Shown: piece by piece, positions 1 through 8,754 of the stretch
How the letters are laid out: each line of letters opens with the position of its first letter
Position numbering within the stretch: the stretch's first letter is position 1
From: Bog-756 sp963734395
GTDB taxonomy: Bacteria > Actinomycetota > Acidimicrobiia > Acidimicrobiales > RAAP-2
Reading direction: 5' to 3'
DNA length: 64,000 bases
Assembly: GCA_963734395.1 (NCBI GenBank)
Contig: CAVTGY010000007.1
Location: 1,116,001 to 1,180,000, forward strand
Notes under the pieces: model-generated
What the model saw: only the letters and a program-made list of their open reading frames with translations
Database searches by the model: none
Told to the model about the DNA's origin: nothing
Translations under genes and position numbers: made by a program

Positions 1-1
1 G

Positions 2-232
2 GGCGCACTGGTCGCGCCCCGTCCCCTGCTCATCCAGTCGGGGAACGAGGACCTGTTGTTCCCGGTGGCGACGGCGGAGAACGGCGTGGCCCGCCTTCGT
101 CAGGTGTATGACCGGTTCGGGGCGGGTGATCGGCTGGTCCATGACATCTTTGCCGGCGAACACCAGTGGAACGGGCCGGGCGCCTACCCGTTTCTCGACC
201 AGCGACTCGGCGAGGAGTCAGCGGCTGGCTGA
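2..232 (+). CDS. alpha/beta hydrolase, C-terminal fragment (5' end outside window)
   Basis: Only the last 76 residues are present, since the gene enters the window at its left edge. The fragment looks like the end of an alpha/beta-hydrolase-fold esterase of the acetyl-xylan-esterase / dienelactone-hydrolase type. It starts with a strand of the form APRPLLIQSG, followed by NEDLLFP, where the Asp fits the catalytic acid, and later GEHQWNG, where the His fits the catalytic base. The nucleophile elbow is not in the window, so the substrate cannot be judged. The stop codon overlaps the 3' end of the convergent nagB by 15 bases. Confidence 0.6.
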   Translation, partial: GALVAPRPLLIQSGNEDLLFPVATAENGVARLRQVYDRFGAGDRLVHDIFAGEHQWNGPGAYPFLDQRLGEESAAG

Positions 233-1011
233 AACGCCGGGCGAGAGCAGCCCCGCCGAATCGGTGTCGAGGAAGACGGAGGCCTGCGGCGTCCTCTGGA
301 GGATCGACGCCGGGCAAGAGACGGTGACCGGGCCCTCCAGCGAAGCCGCGCACCGGCTGCGCCTTGCGGGCTTCGGGGACGATGGCCAGCACCCGTGTGG
401 CACGGAGCAGTGCGGGGATGGTGACGGTGATCGCCTGGGTGGGAACATCGTCATCGGTGGCGAAGTGTCCCTCGTGAACCTGCTGGGCCCGGCACGCCGA
501 GTCCAGGGTCACCACCTTCACATCCTGCGCGTCGTCGAAATCGGCCACCGGCGGGTCGTTGAAGGCCAAGTGCCCGTTCTCGCCGATACCCAGGCAGCAG
601 AGGTCGAGGGGGTAGTTGCGCAGGAGCGCCGCGTACCGCTCGCACTCTGCCGGCGCCGGCGCCCGCCCGTCGAGGTAGTGGGCCGCCTTGGGCTTGGTGG
701 GCTCCACGATCCGCTCGCGGATCCAGCGCTGGAAGCTGGCCGGATGGTCGGGACCGATCCCGAGATACTCGTCCATGTGGAAGACGATGACGTCGCCCCA
801 CGGCACGTCGGGAGTCGCAGCCACCAGCTGGTGAACGAAGGCGATCTGGGAGTTCCCGGTGGCGAACATGGCGTGGGCGACGCCCTTTTCGGCCACCGCG
901 GCGCGCAGGATCCCCGCCGCCCGGTCGGCGGCGGCGCGGGCCATGGCGGTGGTGGTGCTCGAAAACGGACACCTCCGGGCCATCTCGGCCTCCGGTTGCA
1001 GGCGGGGTCAT
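218..1011 (-). CDS. nagB: Glucosamine-6-phosphate deaminase-like protein (two apparent frameshifts)
   Basis: The product would convert glucosamine 6-phosphate to fructose 6-phosphate and ammonia in the cytoplasm. NagB/sugar-isomerase features are clear: ATGNSQ (phosphate loop), HMDEYLG, HPASFQRW, GIGENGHLAFNDPP with the catalytic Asp/Glu/His region, and EGHFAT. The reading frame is broken twice. Near 970, in a run of four T, the N-terminal piece ending PEVSVF changes frame and continues as SSTTTAMARAAADRA. Near 340-350 the frame changes again, so that ARKAQPV is followed by ASLEGPVT and the normal C-terminus ending at 218. Joined this way the protein has the usual length of about 260 residues and no internal stop. 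Either it is a recent pseudogene or these are sequencing indels. The start at 1011 is chosen because it supplies the missing first strand; 983 is an alternative. Confidence 0.75.
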
Positions 1012-1168
1012 GAGGGCACTGTAGGTGACGCTCGGCGGCCGGTCTCGACTTGCGCGCTACGGTGCCCAGCGGGCACGGTAGCCCGCACCAGCGGGACTCC
1101 GATCCCGGACCCGCGGGCGGGAGCCTGGCGCTCGGTTGCGAATGGAGAGGACGGGAGAGGAGCCCTCG

Positions 1169-1667
1169 GTGGCAGAAGACATGTTGAGCACGATCATCGG
1201 CAAGCCGACCGGTACCACGGTCGTCACCGTGGAGCGCGGGCAGTTGGCGCTGTTTGCCGACGCGGTAAAGGAGAAGAGTCCGGCCTACCGCGACGTCAGG
1301 GCCGCCACCGAGGCAGGGCCTCTCCGGAATCCCCGCGCCGCCCACCTACCCCTTTTCCATGGGGAACTTCGGGGTGTTCCCCGAATTGCAGCCCGAGGAT
1401 GCACCGACCGGCAATCCCATGGCCGAGGTACTCGGGCCCCTGATGGCCAAAGGCGGCATCATCCTCCACGGCGAACAGGAGTTCACGTACCACCGTCCGG
1501 TGATGGCCGGTGACGTACTGGTGGGGGAGGGCAGGGTGGCCGACGCCTATCGGAAGGAGTCGAAGGGGAAGACCATGACGTTCGTGGTGGTGGACACGGT
1601 GTGGAGTGACCGGGCGACCGGCGAACCGGTGTGCACGTCGCGCATGAACATCATCCATCGCATCTGA
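1169..1667 (+). CDS. MaoC-like hydratase, FAS1-dehydratase-type N-terminal fold (apparent frameshift)
   Basis: Predicted hotdog-fold (R)-specific enoyl-CoA hydratase subunit, similar in layout to mycobacterial HadA/HadC-type proteins. The first part reads IIGKPTGTTVVTVERG and then ALFADAVKEKSPAYRD. The second part contains MGNFGVFPEL, HGEQEFTYHRPVMAGD and KGKTMTFVVV. The two parts lie in different frames, and an extra G in the ggg run near 1315 explains the change: removing it gives EAGLSGIPAPPTYPFSMGN. The GTG at 1169 is chosen because a GGGAGAGGAG ribosome site lies just upstream. The stop overlaps the ATG of the following hydratase by one base, so the two are probably co-translated. It may act with the MaoC protein at 5430. 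Confidence 0.7.
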
Positions 1668-2501
1668 TGGCCGACCAACCCGCGCCGGCGATCGCACCCG
1701 TGCTCTGTCGGCAGCAGGACGGGGTCGTATGGATCACGCTCAATCGCCCCGAGGCCGGACAACGCCATCACCGCCGCCATGCGCGATCAGATCATCGTCT
1801 GGCTCGAGGAAGCGTCGGCCGATCTCGCCGTACGGGCGGTGGTGCTGACCGGGGAGGGAACCAAGGGATTCTGCACGGGAGCCGATCTCCGTTCCCAGGA
1901 GCCCGGTCCGAGCCGGCCGGAGGGCGCCCCCGACCTCGCGGTCGGTGACGCCGCCCGTCTCATCCGGAACGGTTGGCAGAGGCTGATCAGTGCGGTGCTC
2001 GATTGCGAGAAGCCGGTGATCGCCGCGGTCAATGCCACCGCAGCCGGTGGTGGGATGCACCTGGCGTTGGCCTGCGACCTGGTGGTGGCGGCCGAAGAGG
2101 CCAAATTCATTTCGGTGTTCGTCCGGCGGGGTATCGCACCTGATGCCGGCGGTGCCTACCTCCTGCCCCGGTTGATCGGTCCCCAAAAGGCCAAGGAGCT
2201 GTTCTTCTTCGGCGACGATGTCCCGGCCGCCGAGGCGGAACGGATGGGCTTGGTCAATCGGGTGGTTCCCCGGGCCGGACTGCTCGATGAGGCGACAGCC
2301 TGGGCGGCCAGGCTGGCGTCCGGCCCGACCAAGGCCATCGGCGCGGCCAAGTACCTCACCAACCGCGCCCTCGAGTCCGACCGGTCCACTGCTCTGTGGG
2401 ACGAGTCGGTCGCGCAGGAACTGGTAGTCGGGACCGAGGACTCCCGCGAGGGCCTGCGTGCCTTCGCCGACCGGCGATCGCCGGTGTTCAGAGGCTGGTA
2501 G
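1667..2501 (+). CDS. Enoyl-CoA hydratase/isomerase family protein (apparent frameshift)
   Basis: Crotonase-fold protein that probably hydrates or isomerises an enoyl-CoA in beta-oxidation. Visible features are the opening strand GVVWITLNRPEAG, the first oxyanion-hole segment GFCTGADLRS, the second (AGGGMHLALACDLV), and the FVRRGIAPDAG region that carries catalytic residues in the family. LGLVNRVV-type C-terminal strands follow. The frame shifts near 1757, where an extra A in GCCGGACAACGCC breaks the expected EAGNAITAAMRDQ. About 277 residues are expected after repair, normal for the family. The gene overlaps the upstream MaoC gene by one base. Confidence 0.8.
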
Positions 2502-2564
2502 CCACCGTCCCGCCTGCGGGACCGGTTCCGATCGCAGATCAGACGAGATGCTAGAAACTGTGCC

Positions 2565-3020
2565 GTGACCTCGACCTGGTTGACCACCGCCGAATGGCTC
2601 GCCGTACTCCGGATCGGACTCGGGCTCTGGTGGATCGAGAGCTTCCGCCACAAGGACTTGGGTGCCTGGCTCAAGCGGGGGGCGGGCATCTCGTGGGGTG
2701 GCTCGGTGGCCGAAAAGCACAAGTGGACCTTCGTGAAGACCGGGTTCGACAAGGTGGTCCGCCCCCATCCGGTGCCGATGGCCTACATCGTGGTCTTCTC
2801 AGAGTTGGCCATCGGGTTGGGACTGGCGCTCGGCTTCCTCACCCCGATTGCCGCCGTGGCCAGCATCGTCTTGAACCTGATCTATTTCGTACTGATGATC
2901 AGTGACTGGGCCGAACAGGGTCAAAACCTGATGATGGTGCTGGCCGCGGTCGTGGTGCTCGGCACCCATGCGTGGGACGTGTGGTCGATCGACCACCTGC
3001 TTCACCTCTTTGGAGCCTGA
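2565..3020 (+). CDS. DoxX/DoxD-like integral membrane protein
   Basis: A 151-residue protein with about four hydrophobic segments: roughly residues 10-25, 75-95, 98-115 and 122-140. The layout resembles the DoxX / TQO small-subunit DoxD family. The N-terminus carries ESFRHKDLGAWLKRG between the first two helices. Its role is unknown; DoxX-like proteins occur with quinone-linked and redox systems. It sits between an enoyl-CoA hydratase and an acyl-CoA dehydrogenase, with only two bases before the latter, so it is probably in the same operon. A TAGAAA sequence eight bases upstream of the GTG may be a weak leaderless -10 box. Confidence 0.6.
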   Translation: MTSTWLTTAEWLAVLRIGLGLWWIESFRHKDLGAWLKRGAGISWGGSVAEKHKWTFVKTGFDKVVRPHPVPMAYIVVFSELAIGLGLALGFLTPIAAVASIVLNLIYFVLMISDWAEQGQNLMMVLAAVVVLGTHAWDVWSIDHLLHLFGA

Positions 3021-3022
3021 GC

Positions 3023-5283
3023 ATGCCCATCGGGATCCGCGACGAGCATGAGCACCTGCGGGACTCGCTCCGCCGATGGACCCAAACCCGGTGCCCATCG
3101 GCGGTGACCCGGGCCGCACTCGACGCCGATGCCGATGGGCTCCCGCCGTTTTGGAGCGACCTGGGCGCGCAGGGGAGTCTCGGGATCGCTCTGCCCGAGC
3201 AGCTCGGTGGCCAGGGGGCGGGGATGGTGGAGCTGGCCATCGTGGCCGAAGAGCTGGGTCGGGCGGCGGCGCCGGGACCCTGGGCTTCGACCGCGGTCGT
3301 CGGGGCCATCGCCGCCGAATGTGGGAGCCCCACCCAACTCAAGGAGCTGGTGCCCGGGCTGGCCGACGGATCCAGCCCGGCCTCGGTGGTGGTGCCGGTC
3401 GGGGGACCCGACGGGTCGGCGGTGGCCAGGCCGGGCCTGGTCGGGACGGAAGGGCACAACGGAGGGCTGACGGTACGGGGGACGATCGGCCCGGTCCTCA
3501 GCGGGTCGGTGGCGACCACGTTGCTTGCCCCGGTGGAGGTGGAGGGCCGTGTCCGGTGGGTCCTTCTCGAACCGCGACCCGACCGTCGAGGTCGCTCCAC
3601 TCCCCAGCTTTGATCCGAGCCGGCGCTCGGCGGCCTGGACACTCGAGCGGCACGGTGGTGCCCGAGGAGCGGATTTTGGAGGGGACCACCTCCGAGCAGG
3701 TCCGTCAGTGCGCACTGTTGGTCGCCTCGGCGGAGGCGGTGGGTGGGGCCCGATGGTGCCTCGACTGTGCCGCCGAGCACGCCCGAACCCGAACCCAGTT
3801 CGGCCGGCCGATCGGTCAGTTCCAAGGGGTCAAGCACCGGCTGGCCGACATGCTGGCCTCGGTGGAACAGGCGGTGGCCGCGGTGTGGGATGCCGCCCTG
3901 GTGATCGACGTGGAGCGCCAGGCCGGTCGGGGATTTTGCGGTGACCAGAGCAACCTGGCCGTCCCGGTGGCCGCCACCCTGGCGTTGGACGGGTACGTCG
4001 AGGCGGCCAAGGGTGCCATCCAGGTGCTCGGGGGGATGGGGTTCACCTGGGAGCACGACGCCCACATCCACCTCCGTCGGGCAACCACCCTCCGCCAACT
4101 GTCGGGGGGTACGGCACCGCTCAGGGCGAGGGTGGCCGAGGTGGCCCTGGTCGGTGGGCGGCGCAGTCTCACCGTCGACTTGCCCGCCGAGGCAGAGGCG
4201 CATCGCGCGGCACTGGCGCCGGTGGTGGCCGACATCGCCGCCATCGACGACCCGGTGGAGCAGCGCCGTGCCCTCGCCGATCAGGGGCTTCTCGTCGCCC
4301 ATTGGCCTGCCCCGTGGGGTCGGGACGCCGACGCCGTCGAGCAGCTGGTGATCGACCAGCTTTGCTCGGAGACCGGGCTCCAACGTCCCAACCTGGCGGT
4401 GGCGGCGTGGGCCCTGCCGACCATCATCGCCCACGGGACGCCGGAGCAGTGCGAGCGGTGGGTGACTCCGACCCTGCGGGGTGACGTCGTCTGGTGCCAA
4501 TTGTTCAGCGAGCCGGGGGCGGGCTCCGACCTGGCCGCGCTCGCCACTCGCGCCACCCGGGTCGATGGTGGGTGGTCACTCACCGGGCAGAAGGTGTGGA
4601 CCTCGGTGGCGCAACGAGCCGACATGGGAATCTGTCTCGCCCGTACCAACCCCGAGGTTCCCAAGCACCGGGGGATCACCTACTTCCTGGTGGACATGAG
4701 ATCCCCAGGACTGGAGGTGCGGCCTCTGCGCGAGATCACCGGCGCCGCGTTGTTCAACGAGGTCTTCCTCGACGATTGCATGGTGCCAGACGACTGCGTG
4801 GTCGGCGAGGTGGACGGAGGATGGAGGCTGGCCCGCACCACGCTGGCCAACGAACGGGTCTCGTTGTCGTCGGATTCGGCCTTCGGGGGAGCCCTCGAAG
4901 GGGTGCTCGGCCGGCTGGCCGCACATCCGGAGCTCAACGACCCGGTGACGCGGGACAGACTGGGACTTCTGCTGGCCGAGGCCCAGTCGTTGGCCCAGCT
5001 GGGCGTGAGGGCCACCCTGCGATCGCTGGGCGGTCTGGAACCCGGGCCCGAATCGAGCCTGGGCAAGCTGCTGGGAGCCGAATTCGAGCAGCGGGTCCAC
5101 GAATTCGGTCTCGACACCTGCGGGCCCGACGGGGCGCTGACCGCCGGGGAGGCCGCCCTGTCCGCGCACGGCATGCTCCAGAGCAGGTGTCTGACCATCG
5201 CCGGTGGTACCAGTGAGGTACAGCGCAACGTGATCGGCGAGCGGCTGCTGGGGCTGCCCCGGGATCCCGAGCCGGGTCGGTGA
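3023..5283 (+). CDS. Fused double-domain acyl-CoA dehydrogenase, FadE34-like (two apparent frameshifts)
   Basis: Two acyl-CoA dehydrogenase modules are joined in one protein of about 750 residues, the architecture of mycobacterial FadE34. The first module has IALPEQLGGQGAGMVELA, RTQFGRPIGQFQ (the FAD/acyl-CoA core) and IQVLGGMGFTWEHD. The second has FSEPGAGSDLAALATR, GQKVWTS and a C-terminal IAGGTSEVQRN segment, where the usual catalytic Glu position of medium-chain enzymes is Gly. Between 3570 and 3660 the frame leaves and returns: WVLLEPR is followed in another frame by DPTVEVAPLPSFDPS, then VVPEERILEGT in the original-type frame. Two single-base indels explain this. FadE34 acts on steroid side-chain CoA thioesters in mycobacteria; that substrate is only suggested here. 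Confidence 0.8.
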
Positions 5284-5320
5284 CCGGCTCCCGGCGACGG
5301 AGGTGCGACCGCCCAGCGGT

Positions 5321-5385
5321 AAAGATGGAGTGGAAAGTTGGGGTGCAAGGATGGAGTGCAAAGATGGAGTGCAAAGATGGAGTGC
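5321..5385. repeat. Tandem repeat, five 13-bp units
   Basis: Five head-to-tail copies of AAAGATGGAGTGC fill the gap between the acyl-CoA dehydrogenase and the MaoC gene. Units start at 5321, 5334, 5347, 5360 and 5373. The last two are identical, the third differs at one base, and the first two at one to three. The unit length of 13 is not a multiple of three. Confidence 0.9.
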
Positions 5386-5429
5386 TCCTGAAATGAGCGT
5401 GTACGAGGTGAGCGACGGAGGTCGGATCG

Positions 5430-5861
5430 ATGGTTGATGGGGTGTTGTACTTCGAGGACGTGACCGTGGGGGACAGCGCCCCGGTGCGCTCCCATGTGCT
5501 CAACCGGACCGACCTGGTGGCCTACGCCGGGGCATCCGGCGATTTCAATCCGATGCACCACGACGAAGTGAAGGCGCAGGCGGCTGGTCAGCCCAGCGTG
5601 TTCGGGCACGGGATGTTCTCGATGGGTTTCCTCGGATCGGCGATCACCGACTACGTCGGTGTCGGCAACGTGCGTCGCTTCCAGGTTCGATTCGCCAAGC
5701 AGACCTGGCCCGACGAGGACCTCAAAACCAGCATCGTGGTCACCGGCAAGCACACCGACGACGGCGACCACCTGGTCGATCTCGACGTCCGTCTGGCCAA
5801 TGCCGACGGCGAGGAGAAGGTGGTCGGCGAGGCCACCGCGGTGGTGCCCAGCCGATCCTGA
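5430..5861 (+). CDS. MaoC-like (R)-specific enoyl-CoA hydratase
   Basis: A 143-residue single hotdog-domain hydratase. The hydratase-2 motif is present as YAGASGDFNPMHHDE, where the Asp and His are the usual catalytic pair, followed by FGHGMFSMGFLG. Proteins of this size work as homodimers or pair with a second, inactive-site hotdog subunit, as HadAB/HadBC do. The FAS1-type subunit at 1169 is a candidate partner. GGAGGTC ends seven bases before the ATG and supports the start. Together with the neighbouring dehydrogenase and SDR it would supply the (R)-hydroxyacyl branch of beta-oxidation. Confidence 0.85.
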   Translation: MVDGVLYFEDVTVGDSAPVRSHVLNRTDLVAYAGASGDFNPMHHDEVKAQAAGQPSVFGHGMFSMGFLGSAITDYVGVGNVRRFQVRFAKQTWPDEDLKTSIVVTGKHTDDGDHLVDLDVRLANADGEEKVVGEATAVVPSRS

Positions 5862-5990
5862 GGGCCACGCCCCCCCACACGCCACCGGTTCCACCGTCCG
5901 CCAAACGGCGGGGCCTCCTGCGTACCATGGCCCCGGGCGGACAGAACCGATGCCATACCCGCGGGGATGGCTGAACACAGGGGGATTGCC

Positions 5991-6386
5991 ATGGAGCAGC
6001 GAGGTGAAGGATGGGTCATGTTTGCCGCGATCATCCTGTTCCTGGGGGGCATCATGAAGGTATTCGACGCCATCTGGGCGTTTTCCTATCACGGCGTCGT
6101 GTCGGCCAACCTGCAGGGCGCGGTCTTCGGGCACAACCTGAAGACCTACGGATGGATCGACCTGGCCGTCGCCGTCATCCTCATCCTCTGCGCCGCCGCG
6201 GTGATGGGTGGCTCGGAGATAGGACGGTGGGTGGGCATCGTGGCAGCCGTGCTTGTCGCCATCGATGCCATCTGGTGGATGCCCTTCTATCCGATCTGGG
6301 CCTTCACCTACATCTTCATCGGGGTCCTGGTCATCTACGGACTGGCCGTGTACGGAGGGAGCTCGACCCCTTCAGCGGCGGACTGA
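5991..6386 (+). CDS. DUF7144-like four-helix membrane protein
   Basis: About 131 residues with four predicted membrane helices and an aromatic-rich last loop (IWWMPFYPIWAFTYIFIG). The pattern GWVMFAAIILFLGGIMKVFDAIWA near the N-terminus, split here as GWVMFAAIILFLGG and KVFDAIWA, matches actinobacterial DUF7144 membrane proteins. Function is unknown. The ATG at 5991 is preferred because GGGGGA lies six bases upstream; an in-frame ATG at 5967 would add eight residues. It stands alone, with the convergent SDR gene ending 27 bases after it. Confidence 0.65.
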   Translation: MEQRGEGWVMFAAIILFLGGIMKVFDAIWAFSYHGVVSANLQGAVFGHNLKTYGWIDLAVAVILILCAAAVMGGSEIGRWVGIVAAVLVAIDAIWWMPFYPIWAFTYIFIGVLVIYGLAVYGGSSTPSAAD

Positions 6387-6413
6387 ACCGGTAGTCCTCA
6401 CCTTGTTGGGGGC

Positions 6414-7316
6414 CTAGAAGAAGCTGAACTTGGGGATGCCCGAGGAGGCCTCCTTGAACAACTCGCCCTTGGCCTCGGCCAGCTCCTTGGGCGTCCACAT
6501 CGAGTCGCGGTGCAGTTCGCCCACCGGGTGGAAGCCACCCATGGCCCACACGTTGCCACCGAAGACCACGAAGTTCTGACCGGTCACGTCGGCCGCCTCG
6601 TCCGAGGCCAGGAACGCCACCAGTTGAGCGACGTTGCGAGGGTCCCATTCATCGAAACCCTCTCCGGACTTGGTCATCTCGCCGAACAGGTTTTCGGTCA
6701 TCCGGGTGCGTGCCCGGGGAGAGATCGAGTTGACGGTGATTCCGTAGCGCTCGAGTTCTCGCGCCAACACCCAGGTGAGCGAGGCGATACCGGCCTTGGC
6801 CGAGGAATAGTTGGCCTGGCCGGCGTTTCCGTACAGACCGGCCTCCGACGAGGTGTTGATGATGTGACCGCTCACCGTGTCCCCGGCCTTTGCCCGGCCT
6901 CGCCAGTAAACCGCGGCGTGGTGGGCGGGAGCGAAGTGTCCCTTCAGATGGACCCTGATCACGTCGTCCCAGTCGGACTCGTCCATGTTGAAGCTCATCT
7001 TGTCGCGGAGGATTCCGGCGTTGTTGACCAGGATGTCGAGCTGGCCGAATGTGTCCACGGCCTGGTCGACGAGATCCTTGGCTCCCTGCCACGAGCTGAC
7101 ATCGGAAGCGTTGACCGCCCCGTCGCTCCCGCTCTTCTTGATCAGCTCCACCACTTCTTCGGCGGGGTGCTTGTCGCCTCCCTCGCCCTGCACGGAAGCG
7201 CCCACGTCGTTGACGATCACCTTGGCACCTTCGGAGGCCAGCAGCAGGGCCTCCTCGCGACCGATACCGCGTCCTGCGCCGGTGACGATCGCCACCTTGC
7301 CGTCGAGCATTCCCAT
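6414..7316 (-). CDS. SDR oxidoreductase, (3R)-hydroxyacyl-CoA dehydrogenase-like (MFE-2 type)
   Basis: A 300-residue short-chain dehydrogenase/reductase. The cofactor motif TGAGRGIG is at residues 12-19, NNAG near 98, the catalytic Ser near 156, and YSSAK places Tyr170 and Lys174 in the active site. VNDVGASVQGEG after the third strand is typical of the dehydrogenase domain of peroxisomal multifunctional enzyme 2, which oxidises (3R)-hydroxyacyl-CoA. This fits the nearby MaoC hydratases, which make that isomer. AGGAGG lies six bases before the ATG. The gene is transcribed away from the methyltransferase gene at 7470. Confidence 0.85.
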   Translation of the reverse strand: MGMLDGKVAIVTGAGRGIGREEALLLASEGAKVIVNDVGASVQGEGGDKHPAEEVVELIKKSGSDGAVNASDVSSWQGAKDLVDQAVDTFGQLDILVNNAGILRDKMSFNMDESDWDDVIRVHLKGHFAPAHHAAVYWRGRAKAGDTVSGHIINTSSEAGLYGNAGQANYSSAKAGIASLTWVLARELERYGITVNSISPRARTRMTENLFGEMTKSGEGFDEWDPRNVAQLVAFLASDEAADVTGQNFVVFGGNVWAMGGFHPVGELHRDSMWTPKELAEAKGELFKEASSGIPKFSFF

Positions 7317-7469
7317 GATGTCCTCCTGTTTTCGATCCTGCAGCTGATTCCAGAGTCTGTGGCCGTGCCGCAACGCCCTGGGCGGGTGCGGTGGAACCGG
7401 GGAAGCATGGCCGAAACCGGACCTCCCCGGCAAGACAGCGTCGGCAGCAGCCTGATTTGGGAGGGTGCG

Positions 7470-8508
7470 ATGGTAGCTTCGCATCGTCCGGACGATGGAG
7501 AGATGATGGAGAATGGAGACGGTGTGAGCGGGCAGAGCCAGTCGGCGGACAACCGCAGCCGAGCGGTGGGCAGCGCGGTGGCCAAGGTGTCTCCGCAGCT
7601 CCAGAGGATCGATCGCAAGGTTCGCCGTGAGGCCACCCGACTTGCCGGGCTCTCCTTTTCCGACCTTCCTCCGCGTCAGGCGGTGCGAATGGCCTACAAC
7701 GTCTTGCTCCGCCGTGAACCTGACGAGCCTGCCTGGAGCGAGCAGGCCGGGGCCATTGCTGCGGGGCTGCTGTCCCATGCGGACGTAGTCGACCGAGTCC
7801 GCTGCTCGAACGAGTACCGCACCGCGGTGCCGGTGGGTCCGGCAAACCTGCACAGCTCGCTCCACGCCAGCCGGTGCGAGTTCATCGGAGGATTGCCGCC
7901 GGCCCGTCGCATCGTCGATCTGGGCGGTGGCCACACCACCGATGCCCGGGGCGCATTGGTCGTGCTCGGGTATCCCTACGACTTCGACGAGCTGGTGGTG
8001 GTCGATCTCCCGCCCGATGATCGTCACCCGCTCTACCACTCGGATCGATTCGGTGCCGGTGACCACCGATCGGGGGAAGGTCCGTTACGAGTACCGTTCG
8101 ATGGCTGACCTTTCCTTCGCCAAGGATGAGTCAGTCGACTTGGTCTACAGCGGCCAGTCCATCGAGCACGTGACCGAAGCGGACGGTGCGATCGTGTTGC
8201 ACGAGGCATTCCGCATTCTCAGACCGGGCGGCTACATGGCCATCGACACCCCCAACGCCAGGGTGTGCCGGCTCCAACAGGCTGCGTTCATCGATCCCGA
8301 CCACAAGGTCGAGTACACCCTGGACCAGCTGCGTTCCAAGGTGACCGAGGCCGGCTTCACCGTGCTCACCGAGCGCGGATTGAATTGGGGTGGCCCCTCG
8401 GTCTCCCGCAACGAGTTCGATCCCTCCGCCCTCGCCGGCAACTACGGGGTTTACTACCAGGCAGACGAGTGCTACCTGCTGGCCCTGGTCATCCAGAAGC
8501 CGGCGTGA
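7470..8508 (+). CDS. DUF4214-like domain plus SAM methyltransferase (apparent frameshift)
   Basis: The N-terminal part contains AVRMAYNVLLRREPDEPAW followed by a segment ending VRCSNEYR, the pattern of the DUF4214 domain found in glycan-related proteins. The C-terminal part is a class I methyltransferase: RRIVDLGGGHTTD resembles the SAM-binding strand, then SVDLVYSGQSIEHV and FRILRPGGYMAIDTPN. The frame changes between 8036 and 8060 (YHSDRF then VTTDRGKVRYEYR), again with no stop before the change, so a one-base indel is likely. GGGAGGG precedes the ATG at 7470; ATGs at 7503 and 7506 are alternatives. Location beside a polysaccharide locus suggests a glycan substrate, which is inference. Confidence 0.65.
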
Positions 8509-8558
8509 TCGCATCGGTCGGTCAACGGGCCACGACACACAAGCCTGCGGGCGAGCGT

Positions 8559-8641
8559 GCGGGCGAGAGGATTCGAACCTCCATCCCCCTGAGGGGACCG
8601 GGACCTAAACCCGGCGCGTCTGCCAGTTCCGCCACGCCCGC
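8559..8641 (-). tRNA. tRNA-Leu (anticodon UAG)
   Basis: Read on the minus strand the acceptor stem is GCGGGCG paired with CGCCCGC. The anticodon arm is CCGGG-TTTAGGT-CCCGG, giving anticodon TAG. The variable arm is long (TCCCCTCAGGGGGA), as in class II tRNAs, and the T arm holds GGTTCGAATCC. The length is 83 nt and no CCA is encoded. The 3' end sequence TGCGGGCGAG occurs a second time 13 bp away (8545-8554). Confidence 0.95.
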
Positions 8642-8742
8642 GACGCGCACAGACTACCGACCGCCGGGCTCTGCATCCGGGTCAGCCACCCTGGTCCGGC
8701 ACCGACGACCCGGGTGTCAACGGGGGGACTTGAGGCCCTGGC

Positions 8743-8748
8743 TATAGT
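8743..8748 (+). promoter_or_regulatory. -10 box (TATAGT) of a leaderless transcript
   Basis: TATAGT ends six bases before the GTG at 8755, so transcription is expected to begin at the start codon itself. No Shine-Dalgarno sequence is visible and no clear -35 box was found. Confidence 0.55.
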
Positions 8749-8754
8749 CACCCT

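Noticed and set aside
5321..5385. CRISPR-like array
   Set aside because: Units are 13 bases and directly adjacent with no spacers; no cas gene is present anywhere in the window.
6510..8066. Long reading frames opposite the SDR gene and extending upstream of it
   Set aside because: They are shadows of the SDR and methyltransferase genes; AGGAGG before 7316 fixes the SDR start.
8545..8567. Repeated TGCGGGCGAG at the tRNA-Leu 3' end as a possible attachment site of an integrated element
   Set aside because: The copies are only 13 bases apart and no integrase or foreign gene block follows.
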